Assembly: GCA_015847255.1 (NCBI GenBank)
Contig: JADLZK010007185.1
Span: 1-64,000, forward strand
DNA: 64,000 nt
Direction: 5' to 3'
DNA from: Hyparrhenia diplandra
Taxonomy: Eukaryota; Streptophyta; Magnoliopsida; Poales; Poaceae
The notes under the pieces are model-generated. The model was not told where the DNA came from. It made no database searches and was given only the letters and a program-made list of their open reading frames with translations. Positions 11,795-21,908 of the stretch are shown in pieces (position 1 is the stretch's first letter; every line of letters starts with the position of its first letter). Position numbers and translations under genes: made by a program.

Positions 11795-12326
11795 AAGGAA
11801 TGACTAACATTGTATTCACTAAGCATTGATCTTGCCATTTCAATCAAGGTTCTATTCTTCCTTTCAACTACACCATTGGATTGAGGAGTGTAGGTTGGTG
11901 AGAATTGATGTCCAATTCCAAGCTCATCACACAACTCTTCAACTCTTGTGTTTTTGAATTCACTTCCATTGTCACTCCTAATCTTCTTGATGGATGTTTC
12001 AAACTCATTTTGAACCCTCTTGACAAATGTCTTGAAAAGCTCAAACACATCATTCTTGTCATGCAAAAAAAGAACACCCAAGTGTATCTAGTGTAGTCAT
12101 CAACTATGACAAAACCATACTTGTTGCCACCAATGCTTGAATATGATGTTGGCCCAAACAAGTCCATGTGTAGCAACTCAAATGCCTTGCTTGTACTCAT
12201 GATGCTCTTGGTTGGATGTGCATTGCCATGTTGCTTCCCGGCTTGACATGCTCCACAAGGTTTGTCCTTCTCAAACTTCACATCATCCAAGCCTCTAACC
12301 AAGTCATTCTTCATCAATTTGTTCAA
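11593..12326 (-). pseudogene. copia integrase, zinc-binding end and catalytic core
   Basis: The frame 11868-12326 holds the CGAC pair of the HHCC zinc finger (residues 24 and 27) and the first catalytic Asp in LLHMDLFGP (55). The overlapping frame 11593-12081 holds IRSDNGSEF with the second catalytic Asp (37) and QSNGVVERKNRT with the catalytic Glu (73). Thirty-five residues lie between them, as in the D,D-35-E core. A frameshift near 12075 separates the two halves. The His pair of the zinc finger lies just upstream, in the protease/pre-integrase frame. Confidence 0.92.
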
Positions 12327-12759
12327 TTGTTTTCATCCCAACATGACCAAGCCTTCTATGCCACAACCACCCTTTGCTAGCTTGAGAGAGTAGGCATGTT
12401 GTCAACTTAGCTTCTTTTGACTTGAAATCAACAAGGTAGAGATCACCATATCTAAATCCCTTGAAGATCATGTTTGCACCATCACCACTAACCACTTCAA
12501 CTTCTTGACTTGTGAATATGCACTTGTACCCATGGTCACAAAGTTGAGAAACCGACAAGAGGTTGTAATCAAGATGATCAACTAGCAACACTTTTGATAG
12601 ACTCTTCTCTTGGGTAATTGCAATCTTGCCTAACCCCAACACATTGCCTTTCTTGTCATTGCCAAAAGTGATTGACTCATACTCATCAATGCCCTTGATG
12701 CTAATGGTCTTGAACATATTGGAATCCCCGATCATGTGTTGAGTGCACCCACTATCCAT
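12304..12759 (-). pseudogene. copia aspartic protease and pre-integrase domain
   Basis: The frame opens with DSGCTQHM, the aspartic protease active site (DSG at residues 2-4), in the form usual for Opie/Ji/SIRE-like elements. It continues with NLLSVSQLCDHGY (66-78) and ends with LWHRRLGHVGM (132-142), the GAG-pre-integrase motif. Protease would cleave the Gag-Pol polyprotein. The upstream gag frame meets it across a short gap at 12760-12805. Confidence 0.92.
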
Positions 12760-12805
12760 TATCCAATGCTCTCCTCCGGCACGGTAATTGACCTACAAGA
12801 CAAGA

Positions 12806-14890
12806 TCAATTCTTCTTAGGTACCCAATGTTGCTTGGGTCCTTCAAGGTTAGTCACCAAGGCCTTTGGTACCCAAATGGCTTTCTTCTTTGAGCCCATCC
12901 ATGATGTACCAATGAACCTAGCATGAACACCATTGTTCTTCTTCACAAGCATATAAGAATGATCAAGCTTTATAGAAGTAACATTGGTTCTCTTGTTCAT
13001 GCACTTTTGCTCTACATGACCAACTTGCTTGCAAACTTTGCAATAGCTTCCATTGTTCTTCACAAAGTATGTCTTGTGAGTAACAAGGGCGGCCTTGCCT
13101 TTCTTGGGGGTATAGCCTAAGCCTTCCTTATACAAGGATGCCCTTTGGCTACCCAAGCACATAAGCAAGCGGTCCTCACCACCATAGGCCTTAGCCAAGG
13201 AGTGATTGAGCTCCTTTACTTCCCTTTTCAAACTTGCATTCTCATGAATAAGCATTGGGTTGCAAGTATCCTCACTAGAGATGGATGTGCTAGTGATAAT
13301 GCTAGTGGAGGTGTCACACTTGGGAGATGAATCATCATCTAGAAGATCACACATGATGCTAGCATGACATGTACTAACATCTTCCACAACTTGGCACAAC
13401 TTGTGCTCTTCTAGTAGAGAGGAGTGAGCTTTCTAGCTTAGAATGAGATTTCTCAAGCTTCTTATGGTCTACCTTTAGACTCTCATAAGATGCCCGAAGC
13501 TCCTCAAGTTCTTGCTTAAGGCTTTTTATTTCCTTTGCGCAAGCCCTTGGCCTCCTTTCTACTATCCTTGTACATGTCAATGCTATCATCAAGCATGGTT
13601 TTCAATTCTTCCTTAGTGTATGTTGGTTCCTCATCATCACTATCACTATCACTATCATCATCATCATTAGTGATAGATTGTACCTTAGTGGCCTTAGCCA
13701 TGAAGCATGATGAAGGAGTGTCGAAGAGGGAGATCTTGTCATGCATAGCAAGGTGAGCTTGTCCCTTCTTCTTCTTCTTGTCCTCCTTCTTCATCACTTG
13801 AAGAAGATGAACCATCACTATCCCATATAGCAACATGGGACTCATTCTTCTTCTTGGGCTTCTTCTCTTTCTCATTCTTGACATCATTCTTTTTTTTGCC
13901 TTCTTGATGCCCTTCTCATCATCACTATCATATGGGCACTCGCAATCAAGTGACAATCATCATGGCAACGAAAACATGTCAAGTTGCCTTCATTCTTGCC
14001 ATCCTTGGTCTTCTTCTTGATTGATTGCTTCTTCTTTGTTCTTCTTTTTGATGAGATGTAGCTCTTCTTCACATACTTGCCCAATTTCCTCACAAAGAGG
14101 GCCATGTGCTCATCAATCTCACTTCCACTTGTAGAAGTGCTGCTTTCATCATCACTTGATTCTTCTTTCTTTTTCTTGCCCTTGGATGGTGAGCTAGCCT
14201 TGAGTGCCAAGCTCTTCTTATCTTCTTTCTTGTCTTCATCCTTGACCTTCTTGTTTGCCTTGTTGATGAGTTCTTGCTTCTTCTTGTCATCTCTATATGA
14301 GTCATCGGTCATCACCTCATCAAGCAATTGGTTGGGTGTCAAATCCTTCAAATTTGTCCTCACAAGCACGGTGATGAACATCCCAAACCCTCCCAAGCAA
14401 ACACCTCAAGAACTTCATGTTGAAGGTCTTGTCCTTGATCTCCTCACCAAGTGCATTGAGATCGTTCACCAACACTTGCATGCGGTGAAACATCTCCCGC
14501 ACGCTCTCATCATCTTCCATCTTGAAGCTATTGAATTGCTCAAGCTTTATGTATGCCTTGGCTTGCTTGACGCCTTCGGTGCCCTCATAGCACTCCTCTA
14601 GCTTCTTCCATATGTCATGAGCAATGGTGAGGCTCTTGACTTGCTCAAAGACACGATCATTGAATGCCTCATGGAAAGCACTCACGGCCACATCATTGGC
14701 ATATAGCTTCTTCTTCTTCGGCGGTTGGCTCTTCGGGTTTGGCAACCTCAAACTTCTTCTCCGTGACAACCCACACTTCTCTATTGATTGACTTGAGGTG
14801 TGCGGTCATCTTAACCTTCCAATAGGCAAAGTTTGTGCCATCGAAAGGTGGCGCCTTCTTGGTGTTGTTCACATGAAACATTGTAGCCAT
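12806..14890 (-). pseudogene. copia Gag polyprotein, several frameshifts
   Basis: The start is taken at the ATG at 14890, giving MATMFHVNNTKKAPPFDG, the normal N-terminus of a copia Gag. The UBN2/retrotrans_gag domain follows (FAYWKVKM; then HDIWKKLEECYEGT, QFNSFKMEDDESV). A lysine/serine-rich region precedes a first zinc knuckle near 13950, where C-x2-C-x4-H is visible but the last Cys is in a shifted frame. A second knuckle CKVCKQVGHVEQKC lies near 13005-13045. Two CCHC knuckles and a long Gag fit Sirevirus. Frame changes occur near 14700, 14350, 13950, 13550 and 13390. Gag would form the virus-like particle. Confidence 0.88.
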
Positions 14891-14937
14891 TTTCTTGTCA
14901 CCGTTGGATGTTAAGCCACTCAAATACGGTGCCTCTC

Positions 14938-14949
14938 GGCTCGATACCA
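14938..14949 (-). other. Primer-binding site (initiator tRNA-Met type)
   Basis: On the minus strand TGGTATCGAGCC begins two bases inside the 5' LTR. It resembles the usual plant copia PBS TGGTATCAGAGC, with small differences. Confidence 0.8.
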
Positions 14950-14951
14950 CT

Positions 14952-16676
14952 TGAAAGGTCCTAATGGCTAGAGGGGGGGTGAATAGCCTATTAAAAATTC
15001 TACAAACAACACTAAGCAACCGGGTTAGACAATAAGGTGGCGTAGCAAATAAGCAAGGCTTCAACTAGCTATGCAAGCCACAAGTCAATTCTATTGTCTC
15101 TAATTCACACAAGGCTAAGTCTCTACTTTTACTCCTAGGTGAACAAGCAAGTCTAACTAGTTTACCGACTAGAAGCTAACAAGGCTAAGCAACCTAATAC
15201 ACTACTCAAGCTACTTACTCTAAGCACCCTAACAAGATACACTACGAAGGTAATGCAAGAGATGCTAGAATACAATACCACCGGTGTAGAGTCGAGGTGG
15301 AAGCCAATCACCGTGTACAAGAAATCTCCAACGAGCAATGACAAGCGACATGATGATTTTTCACCGAGGTTCACGTGCTTGCCAAGACGCTTACTCCCCG
15401 TTGTGGCGACGCACTCACTTGACGGATGATGTTTAATGGCCTATGCCAAATCCCCCGGTGGGAGCTCAATCAACCGAACACAAGAGAGGGTCCAACAAGC
15501 CACGAGCAATCCACTAGTGATGCCTTTCGCGTACCTCCCGCGGGGTAAGGCTCAACCCTCACAATCACCACCGGTGTGGCCTCGAACAAGCTCCAATCGA
15601 GCTCAACACCGCCTCTTGCTCCAAGCCGCTAGGGAACCAAGCAAATTCCCAAGAAAACAAGAATCCCGCGGCTTCTCCAAGGATGAAGTGCCTCTAGATG
15701 CAAGACTAATCAAGCAATGCACTTCTATCACTCTCAAATTCACTCAAGATTCGAAGTTAGAGTGAAGAGATGAGTGGAGAGGAGTCTCACAAGCTCACAA
15801 GTGTGTAGGAGTGTTCAAATGTGCAAGAGAGAGAGCTAGCAACCGGCCATCCAAGTATATATAGGCCCCCTCTCAAAATAGAGCCGTTGCTCTAAAAAAA
15901 TTTGCCTTCTCGGGTGCACCGGGACGCACCCACCGGAACCACCAGCGTCAGTCCCAAGTGTGGTCCGGTGTGTGCTTCCGGCCGGAAACGACAAGCTTCG
16001 GGCCCACTTTACCGACGGCCTTCTTCGCGGCGTCCGTGTGTGCTTCCGGTGCCAGTCCGCAAAAAAACCAAGCCGAGCCCAAAACATGCTTATCGGATCC
16101 TCCCATCGGACCCGACCACCGAGCCACGGGTGCATGCGTCCGTGCGCCTCGAAGCTTCCGTGTGCGGCCCGGTGCTGGTTTTCTGCGCGGTTCTTTCGCT
16201 TTTGTTGTCGCCCTTTGCTTCAACCTTACTTCGCTCTTGCCATAAGATGCCAACACGCCCAAGATGATCACATTATCATGCATGTTAGCTCGTCGATAAG
16301 TTAGGCAAGATCGGTTAGTGCTCATTGTCCTAAATGCAATATGCAAGTCAATTGACCTAGAAGCACTTCATGCAAGGATTGTCGCGGCATCCCCTCTTGA
16401 TAGTCGGCTATCTATCCTATAATGTGATCACACGCTCTATCGTGTCTTGATCACCGAAAAGGAAAACCCTATCAAGTATACCTTTGCCTTGATCTCCCGG
16501 GTTCCTCTCAAGCCGATCATCGAGCTTGACGATCCATCATGTCCACCACCATTGTCCATGTTCATGATCATCATGCTCCTTGTCATCCTTCTAATCCTTT
16601 CTAAAGTCATACACTTAGAGCAAGGATTAGTCCACAAGTGTCGCCATCAATTTCCAAAACCAAACATGAGATTTCA
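14952..16676 (-). repeat. 5' LTR of the Sirevirus-like element (right copy)
   Basis: It starts TGAAAGGTCC and ends ATTTCA like the left copy. It is eight bases shorter, with scattered small indels. The GTGAC target duplication follows at 16679-16683 after two extra A residues. Confidence 0.93.
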
Positions 16677-16683
16677 AAGTGAC

Positions 16684-17109
16684 CCTATCGCCACCGAGCT
16701 ATAGGTAGGCACTCTTTTCTTGCTCATACTACTATTTTTGAACTATCCCTCATGCTACTTTCCAGTGAAGGATTTATACATGCCTTGCAAAAATTTTTCC
16801 AATATCTTCTAAAAAATATTTAGACATATGCAGTGCAGGAGAGGCAGGTTGCTTATTGCCATATCTGATTTCAGCGTAAAAGGGCAAGAGTACCGATTCC
16901 ACATGACAACAAGCAACTAGCAACAAGGAAGGGTTACATGTACAAAAAACATGATATATATTGCCGATTGAACGATAGAGCTCAACACTAGGGCTAAAAG
17001 GTTTATGACAATTTTGGCCTCCACTACACGATCATACCCCATGTATCTAGGTCAGAGTTGGATTCATCATGAAAAAGTCTCTTTGGCAAACATCTGACCT
17101 CCAGCTATA
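16684..17109. other. Intergenic AT-rich sequence
   Basis: No gene, RNA or repeat structure is recognised here. Confidence 0.4.
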
Positions 17110-17260
17110 CACTTCTTTTTGTTCCAAATTATGATTCCTATCTTTTAGAGCTACATAGTTTTCACTATACCCGTAAATATACAATATTTTAGATATATAT
17201 AACAGGAAAAGTCATGTATCTATAAAAGCAAAAATGACTTACGGTTTAAAATGGAGGGAG
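17110..17260. mobile_element. Stowaway-like MITE, degenerate left end
   Basis: The right end (GACTTACGGTTTAAAATGGAGGGAG) is a good Stowaway terminus and is followed by TA. The left end (TTTTTGTTCCAAATTATGATTCC after TA) is a degenerate inverted match. At about 150 bp the size fits. Confidence 0.55.
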
Positions 17261-17459
17261 TATTAATTTGTGTATACAAAGTCTCTAGCCAGTTAACCTA
17301 CGGCTAACAAAGACAGATTCGTCAATAATAATATTTCTTAGATGTGTACTATATGTGCAGCTGATGATCTAAGGCAATTATATTCCCCACTTCAGGATGT
17401 TACACAAATACAGATAGGTTAATATTCTATTTATTTGTATATATATAGGGAAACCATAT

Positions 17460-17807
17460 ATATGGAGATATGATGCAATGTCAGGATCTTCCCTCCCAGT
17501 CACTTCTTTCTATCATCGTGCCGGTTCTTTGGAGTAATAGTTATTCTTTTGATTGTCTATACTAATCGGCCTCCTATTTTGACTTGGGCATATAGGTTTC
17601 ATCAGACCAGTATGAGCAGCTGAGATTGAAAAGAGATGTCCAGCCACCAGATAATCTTGGTCTTCTAGACGAGCTGAACACCTGACATCATTTTTCAACT
17701 CATGGATGGAGCTCGCTCGAGTGCGATCAACTTGGCTGATGGCAAGCTCTCTATCTACGTTATTGGCATGGATGGCAAGGTCTCATATGGAGATATGATG
17801 CAATGTC
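17460..17807. repeat. 290-bp segment copy B between 23-bp direct repeats
   Basis: A perfect 23-base direct repeat (beginning ATATGGAGATATGATG) lies at 17460-17482 and 17785-17807. The 302 bases between contain copy B (17484-17773) of the segment also found at 6554-6843. The arrangement looks like an insertion with target duplication, or a templated repair insertion. No terminal motif of a known element is seen. Confidence 0.8.
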
Positions 17808-18992
17808 GGCAACCATATATATATTGCGACAAAAATTATATACATCAATTATTAACTAATATCTATCACAACTAGAACCATATAAGAAAGTATATATACG
17901 AGTTTTGTGTTATGCCCAACTTGAGAGAAGAAAAAGTTGTGAAACCTAAACTTTTTGTACAAATTTTAAATGCTTATATCTCTTCAAGTTATTAGCCGTG
18001 CGGGCGGCACGGGTTGATGGACTAGTTAGGGAACAATTTAGATTAAAGGAAGCCGTCATTATATTGACCCATAACAGAAATTTTTAATGTAAAAAAAGGA
18101 AGCCGTCTCCTCGTTCGTATAGCTAAAATCCCAACTAAAGGTTACGGTGTAGATCACTACTTTATCGATCAGAACAACAAATGAGCTAAAATAGTTTAAT
18201 GTGTGGTCATTAACTTCAATATAATCTAAATTTTAAACCGTGAGCCCCGTAGCTGTTGTAAACTGAGCCCCGTAGCATGGTTAGTTACGTACTCATATAT
18301 AAGCATCTTTCAGTGCCAGTCCTAGGATTTTGAGGGCTGTCTGGCGAACTCGTCGCGATGGCCCTCTAGACTAGAGAAAAAGTTTGTAATATATATAAGT
18401 TGATTTACTTATAAAGCTTAAAGCAAAATCAATAATATATTCTAAGTGCTATATAAATAGTTAATTTTGATTAAAAATGAAAAAAAGAGAAAAAGATACC
18501 TAGAGCCGGGCATGAATCGAACAATTGATCGCCTCATCGGTGATCGCAATTCGCAAGAAGCCAAGAAGAAAAACAAATGGAGATCAAGATGTCGCCCTTG
18601 AAGGCGTGGAGCTGGCGGCTCACTAACTCGTTACATGCCCACGCGTGTGCGTTTGCACGTCGTGAACTTCTGAATCCCGATCGAGTCTCAGGCGTTTCGG
18701 GTCCTCACTCCGCTCTACTTGAGGGCCATGACGAAGGGAACCCAAGAAAGAAATCTAGAAATACCGACATTATTTTCTTAGGCCATGTCTTGTAATTAGT
18801 TTGCTAATGCCTAATAGACTGTAAGGCATGAGGGTTTGTATACGTGGGCTTGGGCCCCTCTCCGCCTGGGCCCTCGGTCGTCGCAGACAACTTGCCACCC
18901 CCATAGGGCCGGCACTGGCATCTTTTGACTTAACTTCAGCTAGCAACATATATAGCTAGCTGGGTGTCTTTTACATATTGTCAATTTTAAAG
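17808..18992. other. AT-rich intergenic sequence, no gene seen
   Basis: A minus-strand TTCGATTC-type B-box remnant at about 18510-18530 and a short open frame at 18577-18795 without codon bias are all I notice. Nothing is called. Confidence 0.45.
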
Positions 18993-19047
18993 TATGCATA
19001 TGCATGTTGTCAAAAAAAAAAAAAAAAAAAAAATATGCATATGCATG
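18993..19047 (+). mobile_element. Micro-retroposon 2: TTGTC + 22 A between 14-bp direct repeats
   Basis: TATGCATATGCATG at 18993-19006 is repeated at 19034-19047, with TTGTC and an A tract between. It is the same design as the insertions at 6483, 30063, 50931 and 55801. Confidence 0.75.
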
Positions 19048-19195
19048 ATGGTAGATCGAGGTGTGGCGCGCACATCATTGCTAAATTAAAATAATAGCAC
19101 CATTAAATCTTATAAGTGATAAACTTATAAAATATTAATATTTGAAAGTACAATTCATAGTACCTCTTCAGAAAAAAGAATTAGACAAGAACAAT

Positions 19196-19860
19196 TCATA
19201 GTAGTGAATAATCCATCATATCGCTCTCTACCTCTCTCTGGCTGATTGCAACACGAGCAAAAGCAACAGCACCCAAGAGGAGGGAGGAAGCCAATAGCCG
19301 TGTATATGGAGCTAATAATATTTGAAAGTAAACAGAAAAAAGAAGCCCAAGCCTTAAAATTCGGGCCACACAAGCCGAAGCCTTAAAATCCAGGCCGGCC
19401 CAACCCCACGCACGAGCCCAGCCCAAAAAACAAGCTCGTTGGCCCGGCCAGGCCAAGCACCGGCAGCCGGCTTGCTTGCTCCTCCTCGATCCTACTCGCC
19501 CGCCTCCTGCCCCTTCCTCCTCGTCGTCGTCGTCGCCGGACACGGAGGCGAGCGCGCGGCGGAACACGGCGACGGGGCAGGGGATACGGAGCGGACCATG
19601 GTGGCTGTACCCGTACTCCTGCGCGGCACGGCCGAGGAGGTCGGCGAGCGCCGGCGCGCCCAGCAGCTCGGCACGCACCAGGAACCGCTCCTCCGCGCCC
19701 TCCGTGCCGCCGCCCACGTGCACCGGCACGTGGCCTCTGGCACCCCGCGTGCGCCTTGCTCCTCTTCCTCGCCGAAGATGACGACGGCGACGCCGGCAGC
19801 GGTGGCGGTGGTGGAGAGCTGTCGCCGACGCGGGAGAGCCGCCGGATCAGCTGCCTCATG
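19196..19860 (-). pseudogene. SAUR-like (small auxin-up RNA) gene, damaged
   Basis: From the ATG at 19860 the protein begins MRQLIRRLSRVGDS, a common SAUR N-terminus, and then changes frame. The SAUR core appears in another frame from about 19740: HVPVHVGGG, EERFLVRAELLGAPALADLL, then AAQEYGYSHHGPLRIPC and FRRAL. The switch fits two single-base losses in GC runs between 19770 and 19730. The core frame then has no stop where SAURs usually end (about 19530) and runs on to 19196. SAUR proteins are short auxin-induced regulators that inhibit PP2C-D phosphatases and promote cell expansion. A TATA box sits at the right distance. Either the gene decayed recently or there are base-level sequence errors. 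Confidence 0.8.
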
Positions 19861-19949
19861 CTGTGCGTGGTGGTGAGCGAGGAGCCGAGGCGTTTTCTGC
19901 GCAGTACACGGCGGCCGGCGGGGTGAGTGATGCTGGGACGAGGGGGCCG

Positions 19950-19956
19950 TTTTATA
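19950..19956 (-). promoter_or_regulatory. TATA box of the SAUR-like gene
   Basis: The minus strand reads CTCTATAAAACGG, a strong TATA box about 90 bases upstream of the ATG at 19860, inside otherwise GC-rich sequence. Confidence 0.65.
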
Positions 19957-20033
19957 GAGTGGCTTTTGGGACACTGACGTGTGGGGACGTGAGGTACCTG
20001 GGCCCACGGATCAGTGGGGTTGCCGGTGTACAC

Positions 20034-20765
20034 AGTGGTGGGGTGGGTGGAGGCCGAGGGTACAAGTGGGTGTACGGCGTCAGGTACGACACCTTTTCAG
20101 TTTCCCTATCTTTAATTAATTCAGTTTTTCGTTTAATTTTTATTAGCATTTGAATAATGACGGATTTTCTTGCTGTTTAAAATAAAAACAAATAGGGAAT
20201 ATTAGGGAATCACGTTGGGCAAGCTTTTGGGACAATGGAGTGGAGTACAGGTCTGCTGTGCTGTGGACCAGCACTTTGCCAATTGTTGGCCAAAAGGGAC
20301 AACAAGTGACACCATTTGTTACCAAACATTGGTACTCGGCTCACATTGGACATTTCATCTAGTTCTAGGCTTCTAGCTACCATATATATGCAAGCAATAA
20401 TTTCTACTTCTCCTGGTATGCTTTTTGTCATCCTCGCTCATCATCTTGTACTAAATTTCTTTTTTACGACTAGCGGCGAATCGAGAAACGAAGCAAAGAG
20501 GGAGGCTACAAGGAAAGACGTTGGTTGAGAGCTAGGCAAGAGTTTTCATGGTCATCTCTATTGAGAGAGAAACAAAGTAGTAGTAATAGTTGCGTTGTTT
20601 TGGGCTAAACTAGCGTTGTTTTGGGCTAAACTAGTGCAAGCCAGTCAACTCGCGCTACGTCGCCAAAGTGCCAAAGTAAATCTTTATATATATAATAAAG
20701 AGCAAAATTTTTTATGTAGAATGTCCCTTGCTACTAACAGTTTTTGGTCGACACACTCAGTCGTA
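20034..20765. other. Intergenic, with a 21-bp tandem duplication
   Basis: GCGTTGTTTTGGGCTAAACT(A) occurs at 20592-20612 and, nearly identically, at 20613-20633. No gene is seen. Confidence 0.6.
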
Positions 20766-21908
20766 CACTAGTATGCAAAACATTTTGCATGAGACCTCCC
20801 AAATGAACCCGTGCCGAGCACACACTTTTCCCACCACGGTAAACGGCCGGGCCGACCTCCCACCAACCGCCTTTCCATGGGCGCATTCTAACGTGCCCGC
20901 CACGAACCATGGCGGGCATCCTAATGTGTCCGCCACGAAAAATAGATTTATCTTGTGGGCAACGTTAAAAGCTCGCCCCGAAAAGGCCGAGGCACATCGG
21001 GCCCAAGCCCTGCCCGATTTCGCCTCCAAGTATAAATACAATGTCTTAGGGTTGGAGGGATTTCACCCGATCCGACCACATGCCCCACGCCGCTCCTCCC
21101 GACTCCGCGTCAGACGTCGCTCCCAGCTCACTCCCTCGCCTCCCTCGCCTCCTTCCGACTCCCTGTCTCCACTCTCTCCACCGCCCTACTCCCCGTCTCT
21201 CCCCCTCATGTCTCCCTCCCGGCAGCCATCTTCTACGTCCGCACGGTGGCACACGGCCAGATCGTCCGGCATGCGGCCGGATCTGGTAGGTGGAGGGCGT
21301 CCCCCTCCTCCGCGACCGCCCCTCTCCCTCACGGCCCATAACGGAAGAGGGGAGAAGTAGATCGAGTCGACGCGGCTTCGCCTTTCCACCCGAACGGTGA
21401 GGTGGAGGTCGTGCGGTGGAGGCTCTAGTGGAGGTGTTCCCCTTCTTCTCCACGGGTGGCGCATCTCCACCACCCGGATGCGGCTCCACCACCATGCATC
21501 CTGGCGAGGAGCAACTGGATCTAGGGCGGGGCGTGCTGCTCCGGCGAGGAGAGGAGGCGACACATCCCCACAGGAGCGGCATGCGGAGCCGGATCCGGCG
21601 GCGCCTACGCCGGGCTTGCAGATCCGCCGGATCCGGCCTCGGGAACCGCCCTCCCTCCGGTGGATCGAGGATGGCGGTGCTCGGGCGAGCAAACCCTAGA
21701 TGCGCCCGGCGGCGGCAAAGATCGGGCGGCGTGACTAGGCCCAAGAGGCTCGATCCGGGTCCAACGGATCGGGTTTAGATGTTTTTTTTTTTTAATTTGT
21801 TTATCAGGCGGGCAAAACCACCCGCCATGGTTAACCCGTGATTAACCGTGACCACCCATTGGTGACAGACGCCATTGCCCGCCACCCAAAATATTATGGG
21901 TACTAGTG
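20766..21908. mobile_element. Non-autonomous CACTA element, 1.14 kb, with GTA target duplication
   Basis: The left end is CACTAGTATGCAAAACATTTTG and the right end is an inverted match (CACTAGTACCCATAATATTTTG read from the other strand). A perfect 3-bp target duplication GTA flanks it (20763-20765 and 21909-21911). Both ends carry CCCGCCA/TGGCGGG sub-terminal repeats. The interior is GC-rich, with a TATAAATAC at 21030 and a P/S-rich open frame to 21360, and has no transposase. It may carry captured host promoter and exon sequence. Confidence 0.9.

Larger units (their letters stand above)
6851..16676 (-). mobile_element. Ty1/copia retrotransposon, Sirevirus (Maximus/SIRE)-like, complete but decayed
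   Basis: Two LTRs of about 1.73 kb (TGAAA...TTTCA) flank an internal region read on the minus strand in copia order: gag, protease, integrase, reverse transcriptase, RNase H. A primer-binding site like initiator tRNA-Met and a polypurine tract sit at the expected ends. A 5-bp target duplication GTGAC is found at 6846-6850 and 16679-16683; on the right two extra bases separate it from the LTR end. The LTRs carry several CACCGGAC/GTCCGGTG palindromic motifs, known as a hallmark of Sireviruses. Coding frames are broken by several frameshifts and a premature stop, so this copy is not autonomous. No envelope-like ORF is seen between pol and the 3' LTR. Confidence 0.93.

Noticed and set aside
18500..18540. 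Minus-strand tRNA-like TTCGATTC motif
   Set aside because: An isolated B-box-like string without cloverleaf partners.
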